Assembly (NCBI GenBank): GCA_963784195.1
Contig: CAWARA010000025.1
Location: 302,824 to 366,823 of the forward strand
Direction: 5' to 3'
From: CAVQAH01 sp963784195
Lineage (GTDB): Bacteria > Acidobacteriota > Vicinamibacteria > Vicinamibacterales > 2-12-FULL-66-21
DNA length: 64,000 nucleotides
Part shown: piece after piece, positions 44,658 to 54,675 of the stretch
Position numbering within the stretch: the first letter of the stretch is position 1
How the letters are laid out: every line of letters starts with the position of its first letter
Translations under genes and position numbers: made by a program
The notes under the pieces: model-generated
Database searches by the model: none
What the model was told of the DNA's origin: nothing
What the model saw: only the letters and a program-made list of their open reading frames with translations

Positions 44658-45632
44658 GTGCCTCGCGTTCCGATCAATCGCGACAAGCCCAGGTTCGTGC
44701 AACCGATGGCCGCCCGTGTGGTCAGCACGCTCCCTGAGGGCAAGGAATGGAGTTACGAGGTCAAATTCGACGGCTACCGCGCCCTGCTGTTGAAGGATGC
44801 CGAGAAGGTGCAGCTTCGATCCCGCAACGATAAGGACATGACGCGAACGTATCCTTCGATCGCGAGCGCGGGACGCCTCCTGCCCTCGCGACAAGCGGTG
44901 GTTGATGGCGAGATCGTCGCGGTGGATCCCAGCGGACGGCCGTCCTTTCAGGCGCTTCAACATGGCGGCGCACACTCCGGCTTCACGATCGCCTTCTACG
45001 CCTTCGATCTCCTCTTTCTGAACGGTGTCGATCTCACCGAATCGCCGATTGAGGAACGGCGATCGAAGCTGTCCGCACTCGTCGACGGCTCCGGACTCCT
45101 GCTCTCGAGCGAATTGCCTGGCACTGCGCAGGATGTGGTCGAGGCAGTCACCGGCCTGGGGCTCGAAGGCGTCATCGCCAAACGCCGTGGATCCAAGTAC
45201 ACGCCAGGCGATCGCAACACTGCGTGGGTCAAGCTGAAGCTCGATCGCCAGCAGGAGTTCGTCGTGGCTGGCTACCGCCCCGGTCCGTACGGGATCGATG
45301 CGGTGCTGGTCGGCTACTACGAGGCCGGGGCGTTACGATTCGCCGGCAGCGTACGCGCCGGGTTCACACCGCGCGTAAGGCGCGAGGTGTTCGACGAGCT
45401 GAAGCCGCTTGAAGTGAGGCGCTGTCCGTTCGTCGACTTGCCAAGCAGCAAGACCTCACGCTGGGGAGGCGGGATCACCGCGGAGCAAATGGTGGAGATG
45501 CGGTGGCTGAAACCGGTGTCCGTTGCGCAGATCCGCTTCGTCGAATGGACCGCCGATGGACATCTCCGTCACGCCGCGTTCCTGGGGATGCGGCACGACA
45601 AACCAGCGAGACACATTCAGCGGGAGACCTAG
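44658..45632 (+). CDS. ATP-dependent DNA ligase (LigD ligase-domain type)
   Basis: 324 residues from GTG 44658. Motif I EVKFDGYRALL with nucleotidyl-acceptor Lys36, motif III FYAFDLLFLNG, motif IV GLEGVIAKRRGSKY, motif V WVKLKL, then an OB-fold (EFVVAGYRPGPYGIDAVLVG). This is the ligase domain of LigD; the polymerase/primase and nuclease domains are absent and no ku gene is in the window. Seals nicks or acts in repair using ATP. Confidence 0.93.
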   Translation: MPRVPINRDKPRFVQPMAARVVSTLPEGKEWSYEVKFDGYRALLLKDAEKVQLRSRNDKDMTRTYPSIASAGRLLPSRQAVVDGEIVAVDPSGRPSFQALQHGGAHSGFTIAFYAFDLLFLNGVDLTESPIEERRSKLSALVDGSGLLLSSELPGTAQDVVEAVTGLGLEGVIAKRRGSKYTPGDRNTAWVKLKLDRQQEFVVAGYRPGPYGIDAVLVGYYEAGALRFAGSVRAGFTPRVRREVFDELKPLEVRRCPFVDLPSSKTSRWGGGITAEQMVEMRWLKPVSVAQIRFVEWTADGHLRHAAFLGMRHDKPARHIQRET

Positions 45633-45639
45633 CCTGAGC

Positions 45640-45840
45640 CTAGCGGCGCTTTCTGGACGCGCTGCGCTTTCTCCCACGTGCGCCGGTCTTCTTTCGAGCG
45701 GACGTCTTGCCCTTCACCCGTTCAGGAAGTTTCTTGCTGCCGGTCTCACGGTTCCACTCCTCGAATGTTTCGTTCGAGATCTTCCCTTCGACCAGCAGCT
45801 CCGCGAATTTGCGTCTCTGCGCCTGACTCTTGAACGGCAT
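45640..45840 (-). CDS. Small basic protein (66 aa)
   Basis: Opens MPFKSQAQRRKFAELLVEGK and ISNETFEEWNRETGSKKLPE, a recurrent motif of small bacterial/phage-like proteins of unknown function, and ends in a Lys/Arg/Ser-rich tail (SARKKTGARGRKRSASRKRR) that should bind nucleic acid. It converges with the DNA ligase 7 bp away. A role near DNA repair or packaging is inference only. Confidence 0.8.
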   Translation of the reverse strand: MPFKSQAQRRKFAELLVEGKISNETFEEWNRETGSKKLPERVKGKTSARKKTGARGRKRSASRKRR

Positions 45841-46117
45841 CGGTCTCCTTTCCGTGAAAGCTCAAACTCCCAACATGTCTGATTGGCGCGTCGGCGCGTC
45901 GATCGCTGCGCGGCGTCTGAACACGAGTTCATGAGGTCACGAGAACTTCTGGCTTCTCTTCCTCTTGATCTCATGAGCTCCTGTGGGCTCCTGGCCAGTG
46001 GCGTTTCTCTCAGAAACAAACGTCGGACGCGCGAAACAAGCATCTCCCAATCCCAAACCCTCCGCCCCAACGACGGCGTGCTCTTGGGAGTTGGAATTTA
46101 GGTGTTGAACGAAGTCC
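45841..46117. other. Intergenic region between two minus-strand genes
   Basis: About 277 bp. Outer words AACTCCCAA (45865-45873) and TTGGGAGTT (46084-46092) are perfect reverse complements, with smaller mirrored words inside (TTCATGAGGTCACGAGAACT against CTCATGAGCTCCTG). Looks like an eroded palindromic element; no gene seen. Confidence 0.4.
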
Positions 46118-46705
46118 TCACTTCGCCAGGAACGCCTTGACGCCGTCCATGAACATCTGCACGGCGACCATGACGAGCAACATTCCCATCAGACGTTCCA
46201 TTGCGATCAGCCCCCGCTCCCGCAGCAGCCGGTAGAAGAACGTCGACGAGAGCAGGATCGCGCCGCTCAAAGCCCAGGCAATCGTCACCGCAAGCAACAG
46301 CGATCCCATCTGACCGGGGGCGGAACGCTGCAATAGCAGCAACGCCGCCAGCGTCGACGGTCCTGCGATGAGGGGAACGGCGAGTGGGACCAGAAAGGGC
46401 TCTCCTTCCAGCGCGTCACTGTTGTGGCCACCTTCGATCGGAAAGATCATTCTCAGCGCGATGAGGAACAGGACGATGCCGCCGGCCACGCTGATGGTTT
46501 CCTGGCGGAGACCGAGCACCCGCAAGGCCATGCCGCCAATGAACAGCGACGCCAGCAGCACGAGATAGGCGAACGCGATCTCGCGAAGCAGGACGCGCTG
46601 GCGCCGTTCAGGACTGACGGACTTCAGGACCGACAGGAACAGCGGAATGTTCCCGAGCGGGTCCATGATGAGGAACAGCGTAACGACAGCCGACAGGATG
46701 TCCAC
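46118..46705 (-). CDS. MarC-family integral membrane protein
   Basis: 195 residues, six hydrophobic segments. Typical MarC pieces are FLIMDPLGNIPLFLSVLKSV at the N-terminus, REIAFAYLVLLASLFIGGMA, and FLVPLAVPLIAGPSTLAALL in the middle. The family is conserved but of undefined transport function; the old link to multiple antibiotic resistance is not supported. Ends near a small membrane protein gene. Confidence 0.93.
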   Translation of the reverse strand: MDILSAVVTLFLIMDPLGNIPLFLSVLKSVSPERRQRVLLREIAFAYLVLLASLFIGGMALRVLGLRQETISVAGGIVLFLIALRMIFPIEGGHNSDALEGEPFLVPLAVPLIAGPSTLAALLLLQRSAPGQMGSLLLAVTIAWALSGAILLSSTFFYRLLRERGLIAMERLMGMLLVMVAVQMFMDGVKAFLAK

Positions 46706-46742
46706 GAGCGATTATAGCGATCGGCGCTCGGGTCAACTCGAC

Positions 46743-46964
46743 TCAGCTCCTCGGAAGCAGGCGGGACACGTGGCTCGAGAAACCTATGCTGAACCCCAGA
46801 TCGATCAGCACCAGGGCGAGCAACATGACGGAGAGAACATAAAGGACGAATGTGACGGGCCGTTCCGCATATGCGATCCGTCTTGGCTCTTCGGTGTCGT
46901 AGATCGTGCCGACGGCGAGTCCGTACAGTGCGTACAAGAGGAGGCCGCTACCGCTCAGGGCCAT
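46743..46964 (-). CDS. Small two-helix membrane protein
   Basis: 73 residues from ATG 46964 (MALSGSGLLLYALYGLAVG); ATG 46997 would add 11. Two membrane helices (LLLYALYGLAVGTIY and FVLYVLSVMLLALVLIDLGF) joined by a charged loop (DTEEPRRIAYAERP). I do not recognise the family. Downstream of glgX on the same strand. Confidence 0.65.
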   Translation of the reverse strand: MALSGSGLLLYALYGLAVGTIYDTEEPRRIAYAERPVTFVLYVLSVMLLALVLIDLGFSIGFSSHVSRLLPRS

Positions 46965-47034
46965 CAGCGCTTCCACGAGCGTGCGAGGCAGGCACATTCA
47001 CGAATGAGGATACCGTAGAGATGTTTCGCCCGCA

Positions 47035-49152
47035 TTACGGATGCGGATCGGCCTTCCGGGCAGTCGTCATCAGCAGCACCACGGAACGGGGCTGTACGGC
47101 ATACGTCGACTGCTGCACCTTCGGCGCCTCCCGCCAGGCACACACGTCGTGGGGTGAATCGAGAGACGTATCGATGACACGTCGCCACGCCGTCTGCGTG
47201 TCACCATGCGGAGGGATCTCGAAGTCGAGCGCCTCCCAGTAGGCGTTCACGATGACGTGGAGCTGCGCCTGGTAGCCAACCAGGTATCCGCTCGCCGCCA
47301 GCGTGTGCGAGTCGTGGCCCCAGTCTGGCGCGTGCAGCCTGACGCCGTGCCACGTGACGGGCTGGTGCCGCAGCATCTCCTGCAGCGTCATGTCGAGTCG
47401 CTCAATCGGCAGATTGCGGCTGCCGCGAAGGGCGATGAGCTCCTTCGTGAACCGGCGTACGTCGGCGTGCCTGACCGCGAGGTCCCAGTCGAACCAGGTG
47501 GTGTCGTTGTTCAAGCAGTAGGCATTGTTGTTGCCGCGCTGCGTACGTCGGACCTCGTCGCCCATCAGCAACATCGGCGTCCCCACCGAGAGCATCGTGA
47601 TCGTCAGGAAGTTCTTCACCTGGCGGTTGCGCAGCCGCTCCACGGCGGGATCGTCGGAAGGTCCTTCGACGCCACAGTTCCAGCTCAGGTTGTCGAACGC
47701 TCCGTCTTGATTGTCGTGCCCGTTCGCCTCGTTGTGCTTGGTGTTATAGGAGACGAGGTCGTTGAGCGTGAAGCCGTCATGGCAAGCGACGAAGTTGATG
47801 CTCTGTTCCGCCTCGCGCTCCTCGTGTCCGAACATGTCGGGGCTGCCCGTCAGTCGATGCGCCAGCGAATGGACCGTTCCGGAATCGCCCTTCAGGAATG
47901 CCCTGACGTCGTCACGAAACCGGCCGTTCCATTCCTTCCAACTGTCGCCGATGAAGGAGCCGACCTGGTAGAGGCCCGCTGCGTCCCATGCCTCCGCGAT
48001 CAACTTCACGTTGGCGAACACCGGGTCCGACTCGATGTCCCAGAGCAGTGGTGGCGAGGCCATCGGCCGACCCAGCTCGTCTCGGGACAGGATCGAAGCC
48101 AGATCGAAGCGGAAGCCGTCCACGTGCATCTGGGTGACCCAGTAGTGGAGGCTGTCGAGAATCAGCCGGCGGACGATCGACTGGTTGGCGTTCAGCGTGT
48201 TGCCACATCCGCTGTAGTCGGCGTAGGACGACCCGTCGCCCTCGAGGATGTAGTAGGTGTCGTTGGCGAAGCCGCGGAAGCAGATCGTCGGACCGTCGGC
48301 GCCACCCTCGGTGGTGTGGTTGTAGACCACGTCGAGGATCACCTCGATGCCGGCACGGTGGAGCGCCTTGACCATGTCCCGGAACTCGTCGAGCGCGCCG
48401 AGCGGGTCGGACGCCGAACTGTAGCCGGGATGGGGAGCGAAGAACGAGACCGGCTGATATCCCCAGTCGTTCACGCCTATCGGAGCATCCTGGTCGTCGA
48501 AGGCGAACACCGGCAGCAGTTCGACGGCGGTGATGCCGAGATCCTGCAAGTATGGAATCTTGTCGATCAAGCCCGAGTATGTCCCACGCTTCGCTGGCGC
48601 GACGCCGGCGTTGGGATGCCGTGTGAAGGCGCCGACGTGCATCTCGTAGACAACCGTCTTGGCAAAGGGCGTTCGCAGGGGTTGGTCCCCCTCCCAGTCG
48701 TACGCAGCCGCGTCGGCGACGACGCTCTTCAAGGCCGAGGCGCAGTTGTCTCCCGGCCCACGCGCCGCTGCGCGACTCCAACCTGCGGGCCGCGCCACGC
48801 ATTTTCCGTACGGATCGAGGAGCACCTTGTCGCGGTCGAAGCGATGGCCATGTTCAGGGTCGAACGGCCCATCCACGCGGTAGGCATAGAGCTGACCCGC
48901 CGTGATGCCGGGCACGAATGCGTGCCAATAGTGATACGAGCGCTGCGTCCGCGGGTCGAGATCGACGACGCGAGTGGGCTTCGCGGCATCCACCCGATCG
49001 AAGAAGAGTAACTGCACGCCCGTGGCGCGCTTCGAGAACACGCTGAAGTTCACGCCACCCGGACAGAACGTGGGGCCGAGCGGGAAGCTCGTGCCGTGCT
49101 GGGGCGTCACCGATCGCATCGCGATCTCGGGCTTCGGGTTCTCGGCGGGCAT
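47035..49152 (-). CDS. glgX: Glycogen debranching enzyme (GlgX-type, GH13)
   Basis: 705 residues. N-terminal CBM48-like region (PLGPTFCPGGVNFSVFSKRA), then the GH13 barrel: DVVYNHTTEG (region I), DGFRFDLAS (nucleophile Asp), LIAEAWDAAG (acid/base Glu) and FVACHDGFTLNDLVSYN (region IV). A C-terminal beta domain follows. It removes side chains from phosphorylase-limited glycogen. It directly follows pgl and zwf, coupling glycogen breakdown to the oxidative pentose phosphate pathway. Confidence 0.95.
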   Translation of the reverse strand: MPAENPKPEIAMRSVTPQHGTSFPLGPTFCPGGVNFSVFSKRATGVQLLFFDRVDAAKPTRVVDLDPRTQRSYHYWHAFVPGITAGQLYAYRVDGPFDPEHGHRFDRDKVLLDPYGKCVARPAGWSRAAARGPGDNCASALKSVVADAAAYDWEGDQPLRTPFAKTVVYEMHVGAFTRHPNAGVAPAKRGTYSGLIDKIPYLQDLGITAVELLPVFAFDDQDAPIGVNDWGYQPVSFFAPHPGYSSASDPLGALDEFRDMVKALHRAGIEVILDVVYNHTTEGGADGPTICFRGFANDTYYILEGDGSSYADYSGCGNTLNANQSIVRRLILDSLHYWVTQMHVDGFRFDLASILSRDELGRPMASPPLLWDIESDPVFANVKLIAEAWDAAGLYQVGSFIGDSWKEWNGRFRDDVRAFLKGDSGTVHSLAHRLTGSPDMFGHEEREAEQSINFVACHDGFTLNDLVSYNTKHNEANGHDNQDGAFDNLSWNCGVEGPSDDPAVERLRNRQVKNFLTITMLSVGTPMLLMGDEVRRTQRGNNNAYCLNNDTTWFDWDLAVRHADVRRFTKELIALRGSRNLPIERLDMTLQEMLRHQPVTWHGVRLHAPDWGHDSHTLAASGYLVGYQAQLHVIVNAYWEALDFEIPPHGDTQTAWRRVIDTSLDSPHDVCAWREAPKVQQSTYAVQPRSVVLLMTTARKADPHP

Positions 49153-49175
49153 CGTTCACACCCTCCCACGGTCCA

Positions 49176-49886
49176 TCACTCGATCGGGCGAGCAGCTGCC
49201 TGTTGCTGTGCCGCCGCGCGGTCGGCGAGGATCACCGCGTGGTCCTGCCTTACCCGTCCGGCGGGAATTGCTGGATCGCCGCGACTCAGGCGCACGAGCA
49301 TCGCCGCCTTGTCCTCGCCGGTGATCAGCCAGAGCACACGGCGCGCGCGGTTGAGGACCGGATAGGTCAGTGTCATTCGTCGCCGTCCCTGGTACACCCC
49401 GGTCACCGCGACGTCGGCGCCGGTGACGTCGAGCACCGGATCGCCGGGAACCAGCGATGCTGTGTGTCCGTCGGGACCCAGGCCGAGATGGACGAGATCG
49501 AGGACGGGCGGTGAACCCGCGATTTCGACGAGGGTCTGCGCGTAGCGATGGGCCGCCTCGTCGAGGTCGGCAGATTCCACCGGCATCGGATGGATGTGCG
49601 CAGGAACGGGCCGGCCCTGTACGAGCAGACTCTCACGCAAGTGCGTCAGGTTCCGATCCGCGTGCCCGGCGGGCGCTATGCGTTCGTCCACCTGCAACAG
49701 GTGGACGCTCTCCCATGGCAGGTCCAGCAAGCTCAGCGCGCGCAACATCGCCCATGGAGTTCGGCCGCCGCTGACGGCGGCCACGAAGCGGCCGCGCGCC
49801 TTCACCGCCGACCGCGCCTCGCCTGCGATGATCTCGGCCGCGCGGCGCGCCACCGCTTCGACGTCGGCCAGGACCTCGATCTTCAT
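49176..49886 (-). CDS. pgl: 6-Phosphogluconolactonase
   Basis: 236 residues from ATG 49886 (MKIEVLADVEAVARRAAEII). Family motifs FVAAVSGGRTPWAMLRAL (about 34-51), VHLLQVDERIAP, DLVHLGLGPDGHTASLVPGD and LTYPVLNRARRVLWLITG. Hydrolyses 6-phosphoglucono-lactone, step 2 of the oxidative pentose phosphate pathway. The zwf stop is 17 nt upstream. The apparent N-terminal extension in the same frame is zwf 3' sequence. Confidence 0.94.
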   Translation of the reverse strand: MKIEVLADVEAVARRAAEIIAGEARSAVKARGRFVAAVSGGRTPWAMLRALSLLDLPWESVHLLQVDERIAPAGHADRNLTHLRESLLVQGRPVPAHIHPMPVESADLDEAAHRYAQTLVEIAGSPPVLDLVHLGLGPDGHTASLVPGDPVLDVTGADVAVTGVYQGRRRMTLTYPVLNRARRVLWLITGEDKAAMLVRLSRGDPAIPAGRVRQDHAVILADRAAAQQQAAARPIE

Positions 49887-49903
49887 GACGCGACTGGAGG
49901 TCG

Positions 49904-51300
49904 TCAGGCATGCGACGACGCTCCCTCTTCTATCGCGGAGTTTGCCCACCCTCCAGGAGGTGCGAAGTCCTGCGGACGATCGGTGGGGCCCCAGGTTCCC
50001 GGCTCGTATTCGCGAACCGGCGTGTTCATCGCCAGCACCGGATCGACGATGCGCCACGCCTCTTCGACGTAGTCCATCCGCGCAAACAGCGTCGGGATCT
50101 CCCTCGAGAGCGTCGCTAAGGACGCGCTCGTAAGCGGCCCTCTCGTCAGCGCCAGGCTGCCGGCTCGCCACCAGCTCGGCCCGCTGACCGATCATCTGAT
50201 CCGCCTCGTCCATAACCGTAACGCCGAACGCGATCGTCACCCGCGGGATGATGCGGAATCGGAAATAGTTCGACAAGGGAGCGGCGTTCGGGAACACCAT
50301 TGGAGGCTGCCGCAGGCGAACGACGACCTCAGTGGACGTCAAGGGGAGGCACTTCCCTGTCCGGATGTAGAACGGGACGCCCTGCCACCGCCAGGAATCG
50401 ATGCGGAGCCGGACAGCGGCGAACGTCTCGACCTGCGAATCGGCTGCGACTCCACGCTCCTCGCGGTAGCCGCGGAATTGTCCTCGAATGACGTCCTCAG
50501 CCTCCAGTGGCGGAATGGACTTCAGGACTTTCACTCTTTCGTCCCGCAACGACTCGCTGTCCATTCTCGCCGGCGGCTCCATCGCGAGATTGCTCAACAC
50601 CTGGAAGAGGTGATTCTGGACGACGTCGCGGATCGCGCCGGTCTCGTCATAGAAGGCGCCGCGGCCCTGGATGCCGAAGTCCTCCGCCATCGTGATCTGC
50701 ACGCTCTCGACGAGTGTCCGGTTCCAGAAGGCTTCCAGGACCGGATTCGAGAAGCGAAAGAACAGCATGTTGTTGACGGGGCGCTTTCCGAGGTAATGGT
50801 CGATCCGAAAGATGTCGCTTCTCCACGAACGTCCCGAGAAGGATTCGATTCAGCTCGCGCGCCGAGACGAGGTCCCGGCCGAAGGGTTTCTCGACGACGA
50901 CTCTGGCCCCTTTCGCGCATCCCGATCGAGCCAGTTGTTCGACGACGGGTCCGAAGAGCGTGGGTGGGATCGCCAGGTAATGCGCGGGGTGCTCTGCGCC
51001 CCCGAGTTCGCGTCGGAGCGCCTCGAAGGTGTCCGGATCTTTGTAGTCGCCGTCGACGTAGCGCAGTCCGCCGCACAGCTTGTCGAACGCGGGACGGTCC
51101 AGGCCCCCGTATTTCTCGACGCTCTCCTGCGCGCGCGCGCGCAACTGGTCGAGGGTCCAGCCAGCCTTGGCCACGCCGATCACAGGAACGTTGAGGTGGC
51201 CGCGCTTGGCCATCGCCTGCAGCGCCGGAAAGATCTTCTTGTACGCAAGGTCGCCCGTCGCCCCGAAGAACACAAGCGCGTCGGAACGTGTGTCGCCCAT
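49904..51300 (-). CDS. zwf: Glucose-6-phosphate 1-dehydrogenase; two +1 frameshifts
   Basis: Three frames join into one 464-residue enzyme. N-terminal DALVFFGATGDLAYKKIFPA binds NADP; VVEKPFGRDLVSARELNRIL follows; after an extra base near 50817 comes the RIDHYLGKRPVNN active-site segment and MLFFRFSNPVLEAFWNR; after an extra C in CCC near 50101 comes LFARMDYVEEAWRIVDPVL to a stop at 49904. Corrected sequence keeps catalytic His and Lys, so the gene is probably intact. Catalyses G6P to 6-phosphogluconolactone and makes NADPH. Confidence 0.9.
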
Positions 51301-51352
51301 CTCGATCTTGTTCTCAAGCGGTCACTTGAAGGGGCGCTCTGTGAACCAGCCG

Positions 51353-52828
51353 TCAGTGTGATCGCGGCGGTGAACCGCCCGGAGGAGCTGTGGGTGGCGC
51401 CGGCGGCACCTCGAAGCTGCCACCGAGCGCGAGGTGAAGATTCACCCGTTGCACGCGTTGCTCGGCCTGCACACGGATGAGCGCGGAGCGCGTGGCGGTC
51501 AATGCCAGCTGCCGCTGCTCGACGAACCTGAGATCGGTACTCCCGACCTTGAACTGAGTCTGCACCACGCTGAGCGCTTGCTGATTGTCGGAGAGCGCTT
51601 GCACGAGGATCTGCTCGCGCTCGCGCGCGGCGATCTCCGCTGAGAGTGCGCCTTCCACCTCGCCAAATGCCCGCAATCCGACTGCGGCATACTCGGCGAT
51701 CGCCTGCTTCTGCTCGGCGGTGCGAATCTCGACCTGCGTCTTCAGGGCACCGCCCCTGAAAAGGGGCACGAGCAGGTTGCCGCCGAGGCTCCACACAGGA
51801 TTATCGTGATCCTCCAACACGAACAGGTCGCTCGAGATCGAGCTGACCCCGCCCGTCAACGCGATGGCCGGCAGACGGGCCGCCTTGGCCTCGTGAACCC
51901 GGTTGAACGCGGCCGCCACGCGCCGCTCCGCGGCGACCACATCGGGGCGCCGCTCCAGCAGCTCCGATGGAAGCCCCGCCGGGACTTCGCCAGGGAAACC
52001 CGGCAACTGCGGCGTGGGGGCCGCTGCGGCCGACGGGTAGCGGCCGAGAAGGAGCTCGAGCGCTCGAATCGCCTGCTCACGAGCCAGCTCGAGCTGGCGG
52101 AGAGCGTCGCGATAGGTCCCAACGCTGACGCGCGCGATGAACACATCCTCCTGACCGCCGACCCCGATGCGCACCCGTTCGTTGGCCAGCCGAACGAGCT
52201 CCTCGCTCGCCCGGATAGTCTCGCGTGCCGCCTCGACCTGCAGCCCCGCCTCGGTGGCCAGGAACCAGCTTTTGGCCACGAGTGCTGCAATCGACTGTCG
52301 CGCGAACTCGAAGTCCGCCTGCGCCGACGCGGCTTGAGCGCCACTCGCGGCCCGGCCGTAGCGCACTCGGCCCCAGAGGTCGATCTCCCACGTGGCGTTG
52401 AGGACAACGCCCGAGAGGCCCGTGCCGTCCCCCATCTTGGTGCCACCATGGGCGATGAGATCGGCCGACGGGTACAGCTTCGCCCCCGCAAGTTTGGCGT
52501 GGAGCAGCGCCTGCTCGACACGCGCGGCCCCCACGCGGAGGTCGGCATTGTAAGCAATGGCTTCGATGACCGCCGCTGCCAGCTGATCGTCGCGGAACGC
52601 CGCCAGCCAGTTGTCGGACACGTTACCAGCGCCCGCGCCTGCTGCCGTCCACTGCGCCGGCGGCTGCACCGTGGGCAGCGCCTGCTCTTTCACCGCCGCG
52701 GCATCAGGCGGCGTCTTCAGCGCACAACCCGCCACCATCGTTGCCACCATGGCCACCACTCCGGTTGCGAGCAGAGCTCCAATGGCCTGAAGCCGGCGCC
52801 GGGCATTCACACGAGAACGAGGAGCCAT
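51353..52828 (-). CDS. Outer-membrane factor of an efflux system (OprM/NodT-type lipoprotein)
   Basis: 491 residues. Lipobox VAGC at about 33-36, then two copies of the TolC-type helical repeat: YNADLRVGAARVEQALLHAK, FARQSIAALVAKSWFLATEA, and in the second half EYAAVGLRAFGEVEGALSAE, TQFKVGSTDLRFVEQRQLAL. Forms the trimeric outer-membrane channel for the HlyD adaptor encoded 11 bp upstream. The inner-membrane pump is not next to it. Confidence 0.93.
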   Translation of the reverse strand: MAPRSRVNARRRLQAIGALLATGVVAMVATMVAGCALKTPPDAAAVKEQALPTVQPPAQWTAAGAGAGNVSDNWLAAFRDDQLAAAVIEAIAYNADLRVGAARVEQALLHAKLAGAKLYPSADLIAHGGTKMGDGTGLSGVVLNATWEIDLWGRVRYGRAASGAQAASAQADFEFARQSIAALVAKSWFLATEAGLQVEAARETIRASEELVRLANERVRIGVGGQEDVFIARVSVGTYRDALRQLELAREQAIRALELLLGRYPSAAAAPTPQLPGFPGEVPAGLPSELLERRPDVVAAERRVAAAFNRVHEAKAARLPAIALTGGVSSISSDLFVLEDHDNPVWSLGGNLLVPLFRGGALKTQVEIRTAEQKQAIAEYAAVGLRAFGEVEGALSAEIAAREREQILVQALSDNQQALSVVQTQFKVGSTDLRFVEQRQLALTATRSALIRVQAEQRVQRVNLHLALGGSFEVPPAPPTAPPGGSPPRSH

Positions 52829-52839
52829 CGGGCCGTCCT

Positions 52840-54112
52840 TCAGTGGAGACTGATATGGTGCTTGATGATGAGGTAGTCGAGATAGGACGACGTCCTCAGC
52901 AGCACCTTGCGGATGATGTGAATCAGCGAGAGATGTTCTGTGTAGATCGCGGCGGCGCCGCGGGCGCCCGCTGCCAGGAAGAGCGCGTTGTCGTGTTCGG
53001 CGACTACGAGCTTCACTGGGAACCGGCCAGGCGGTGCGACGAAAGTCGTCCGTGGGAGGTCGCCGGACGCATCAATCTGCCCCTGCCCCTGCGCCCAGAT
53101 CACCGAGTCCACGTGCGCCTTGACGATGCGGCCCGGGTACGTGTCGAGCGCGATCTCCGCTTCGTTCCCCGGCTCGATCTGGTGCAGTTCGTTCTGGTTG
53201 AAGAGCGCAAAGATCTGGTAATCCGTATCGACGAAGGTCATCACCTCGTTGAACGCCACGCCGGTCACGAAAAAGCCCGGCCGAAGCATCACGTTCACCA
53301 TCGTGCCGTTCCCCGGTGCGACCACGGTCGTCTGCTCCAGATTCCAGCGGGCGTTCTCGAGTTGGGCGCGCGTCGTCTCGACCTGCGCCTGGGCGACCCG
53401 GACCTGCGCCTGCGCCGTGGCGATCTGCGCCTTGACGCCCGCCACGGTCGCGAGGTCGCCTTTGACCCGCCCCGACAGCTTTTCCTTCACCTGCTGCTCC
53501 GCCGCGCGGGCCGCGGCGAGCTGCGCGGTGAGCTCGTTCGCGTTGGTCTGTGCCTGCTCCAGATCGAAACGATTTCCGGCGCCGGCGGCGACGAGCTCCG
53601 TGTTCTGCGCGACACGCTTCTTGGCCAAGTCGAGCGACGCCTGCAGCGAGGCACCTGGTTCCTGCCGCCTGGTTGAGTTGCTCGCCCAGTTGGCGTTCGC
53701 CCGACTCCGCGTCGGTCAGGCGCGTCTGCATCTCGCTCAGCCGCGCCTGTTCGGCCCCGACCTTCGCCTCATCCGACACCAGTTGCGCTTCGAGCGAACG
53801 AACCTCGCTCTCATACGGCGTCGGGTCGATCCGGAACAGCACGTCCCCTTTCTTCACCGGCCGGTTGTTTTCGACCGGTACTTCGATCACACGTCCCTTC
53901 ACTTGCGACACGATTGGCACGACGTACTTGACCACGCGGACATCGGTGGTCGTCGGCGCGTAGATGTTCAGCAGCAGCAGCACCGTCGCCAAACAAACCA
54001 CCGGGAAGATCACGACGCCGACCTTCCAGGGCGTGGTCCACGGCAGCAGCTTGAACTTGATGAAGATCAGCCAGACCGCAAAAGCGTATATTCCGAGGAG
54101 AATTACTTCCAT
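52840..54112 (-). CDS. HlyD-family membrane fusion protein (YibH-like); one +1 frameshift
   Basis: N-terminal frame: membrane helices (VILLGIYAFAVWLIFIKF and VGVVIFPVVCLATVLLLLNI), biotinyl-lipoyl-like VPVENNRPVKKGDVLFRIDP, then coiled-coil. The continuation lies one base later after about 53662 (extra T; ASLQASLDLAKKRVAQNTEL), with the second lipoyl half (VVAPGNGTMVNVMLRPGFFV) and C-terminal beta domain. Corrected length 423 residues. Its start overlaps the DUF3302 stop (TAATG), the conserved yibH-yibI pair. Links the inner membrane to the outer-membrane factor. Confidence 0.88.
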
Positions 54113-54675
54113 TAGCCCACCTCGCTCCGGCCTTCGCCCGCCGCCAGCCGCGACTCGATCGCCTCCAGGTCGGTGCGAATGGCGTCGAGCTCACTGGCTG
54201 GCACACCGCTGGCTTCGAGCGCGGCGACTCGCTCCCGTATGTCGGCGGTGGGGCTTTCCGGCTCAGGAAGACCGTGTTCCTTGAAGTAATCGGGATGCTT
54301 GTCGGTTCCGTACGCCAGTTTGTATCCGACGGGCTTTGTGTACGCCCACAACCAGGCTATGGGCCAGAGCAGCCCGCCGAACACGAGCGACAGGAGGCAC
54401 AAAGTCTTGATGGCCTCGAGCTGCGGATGGTGCCGATTGTGCGCGATCTTCTCCGGCATGATGTGCACCATCCAGAACAGGACGATGAGCAAAACCGGGA
54501 CGAAGAAGAGCGCGAAGATGGCGATGAAATTTGCCAGCTTGTCTTCGAGCTCAGGGGACAGCAACGACGCTGATGCCGTCGACGGGCACGCCAGCAACCA
54601 CACGGCAGCAAGCAGACCGACGAGGACCGTCCGTGAGGCGTGACGTGTCGTGGCGGCAATGATTTGACGGTTCAT
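54112..54675 (-). CDS. DUF3302 membrane protein (YibI-like)
   Basis: 187 residues. Signal-like N-terminus (TVLVGLLAAVWLLACPSTAS), two membrane helices (LANFIAIFALFFVPVLLIVL and TLCLLSLVFGGLLWPIAWLW) joined by HIMPEKIAHNRHHPQLEAIK, then a soluble tail ending in a helical VAALEASGVPASELDAIRTD. DUF3302 proteins accompany YibH-type adaptors. Start overlaps the upstream ABM-like relic (ATGA), suggesting the relic was once a translated partner. Confidence 0.9.
   Translation of the reverse strand: MNRQIIAATTRHASRTVLVGLLAAVWLLACPSTASASLLSPELEDKLANFIAIFALFFVPVLLIVLFWMVHIMPEKIAHNRHHPQLEAIKTLCLLSLVFGGLLWPIAWLWAYTKPVGYKLAYGTDKHPDYFKEHGLPEPESPTADIRERVAALEASGVPASELDAIRTDLEAIESRLAAGEGRSEVG

Noticed and set aside
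47206..49011. 601-codon open frame on the plus strand
   Set aside because: It is antisense to glgX, which has all GH13 motifs; long antisense frames are common at this GC content and no family match is visible.
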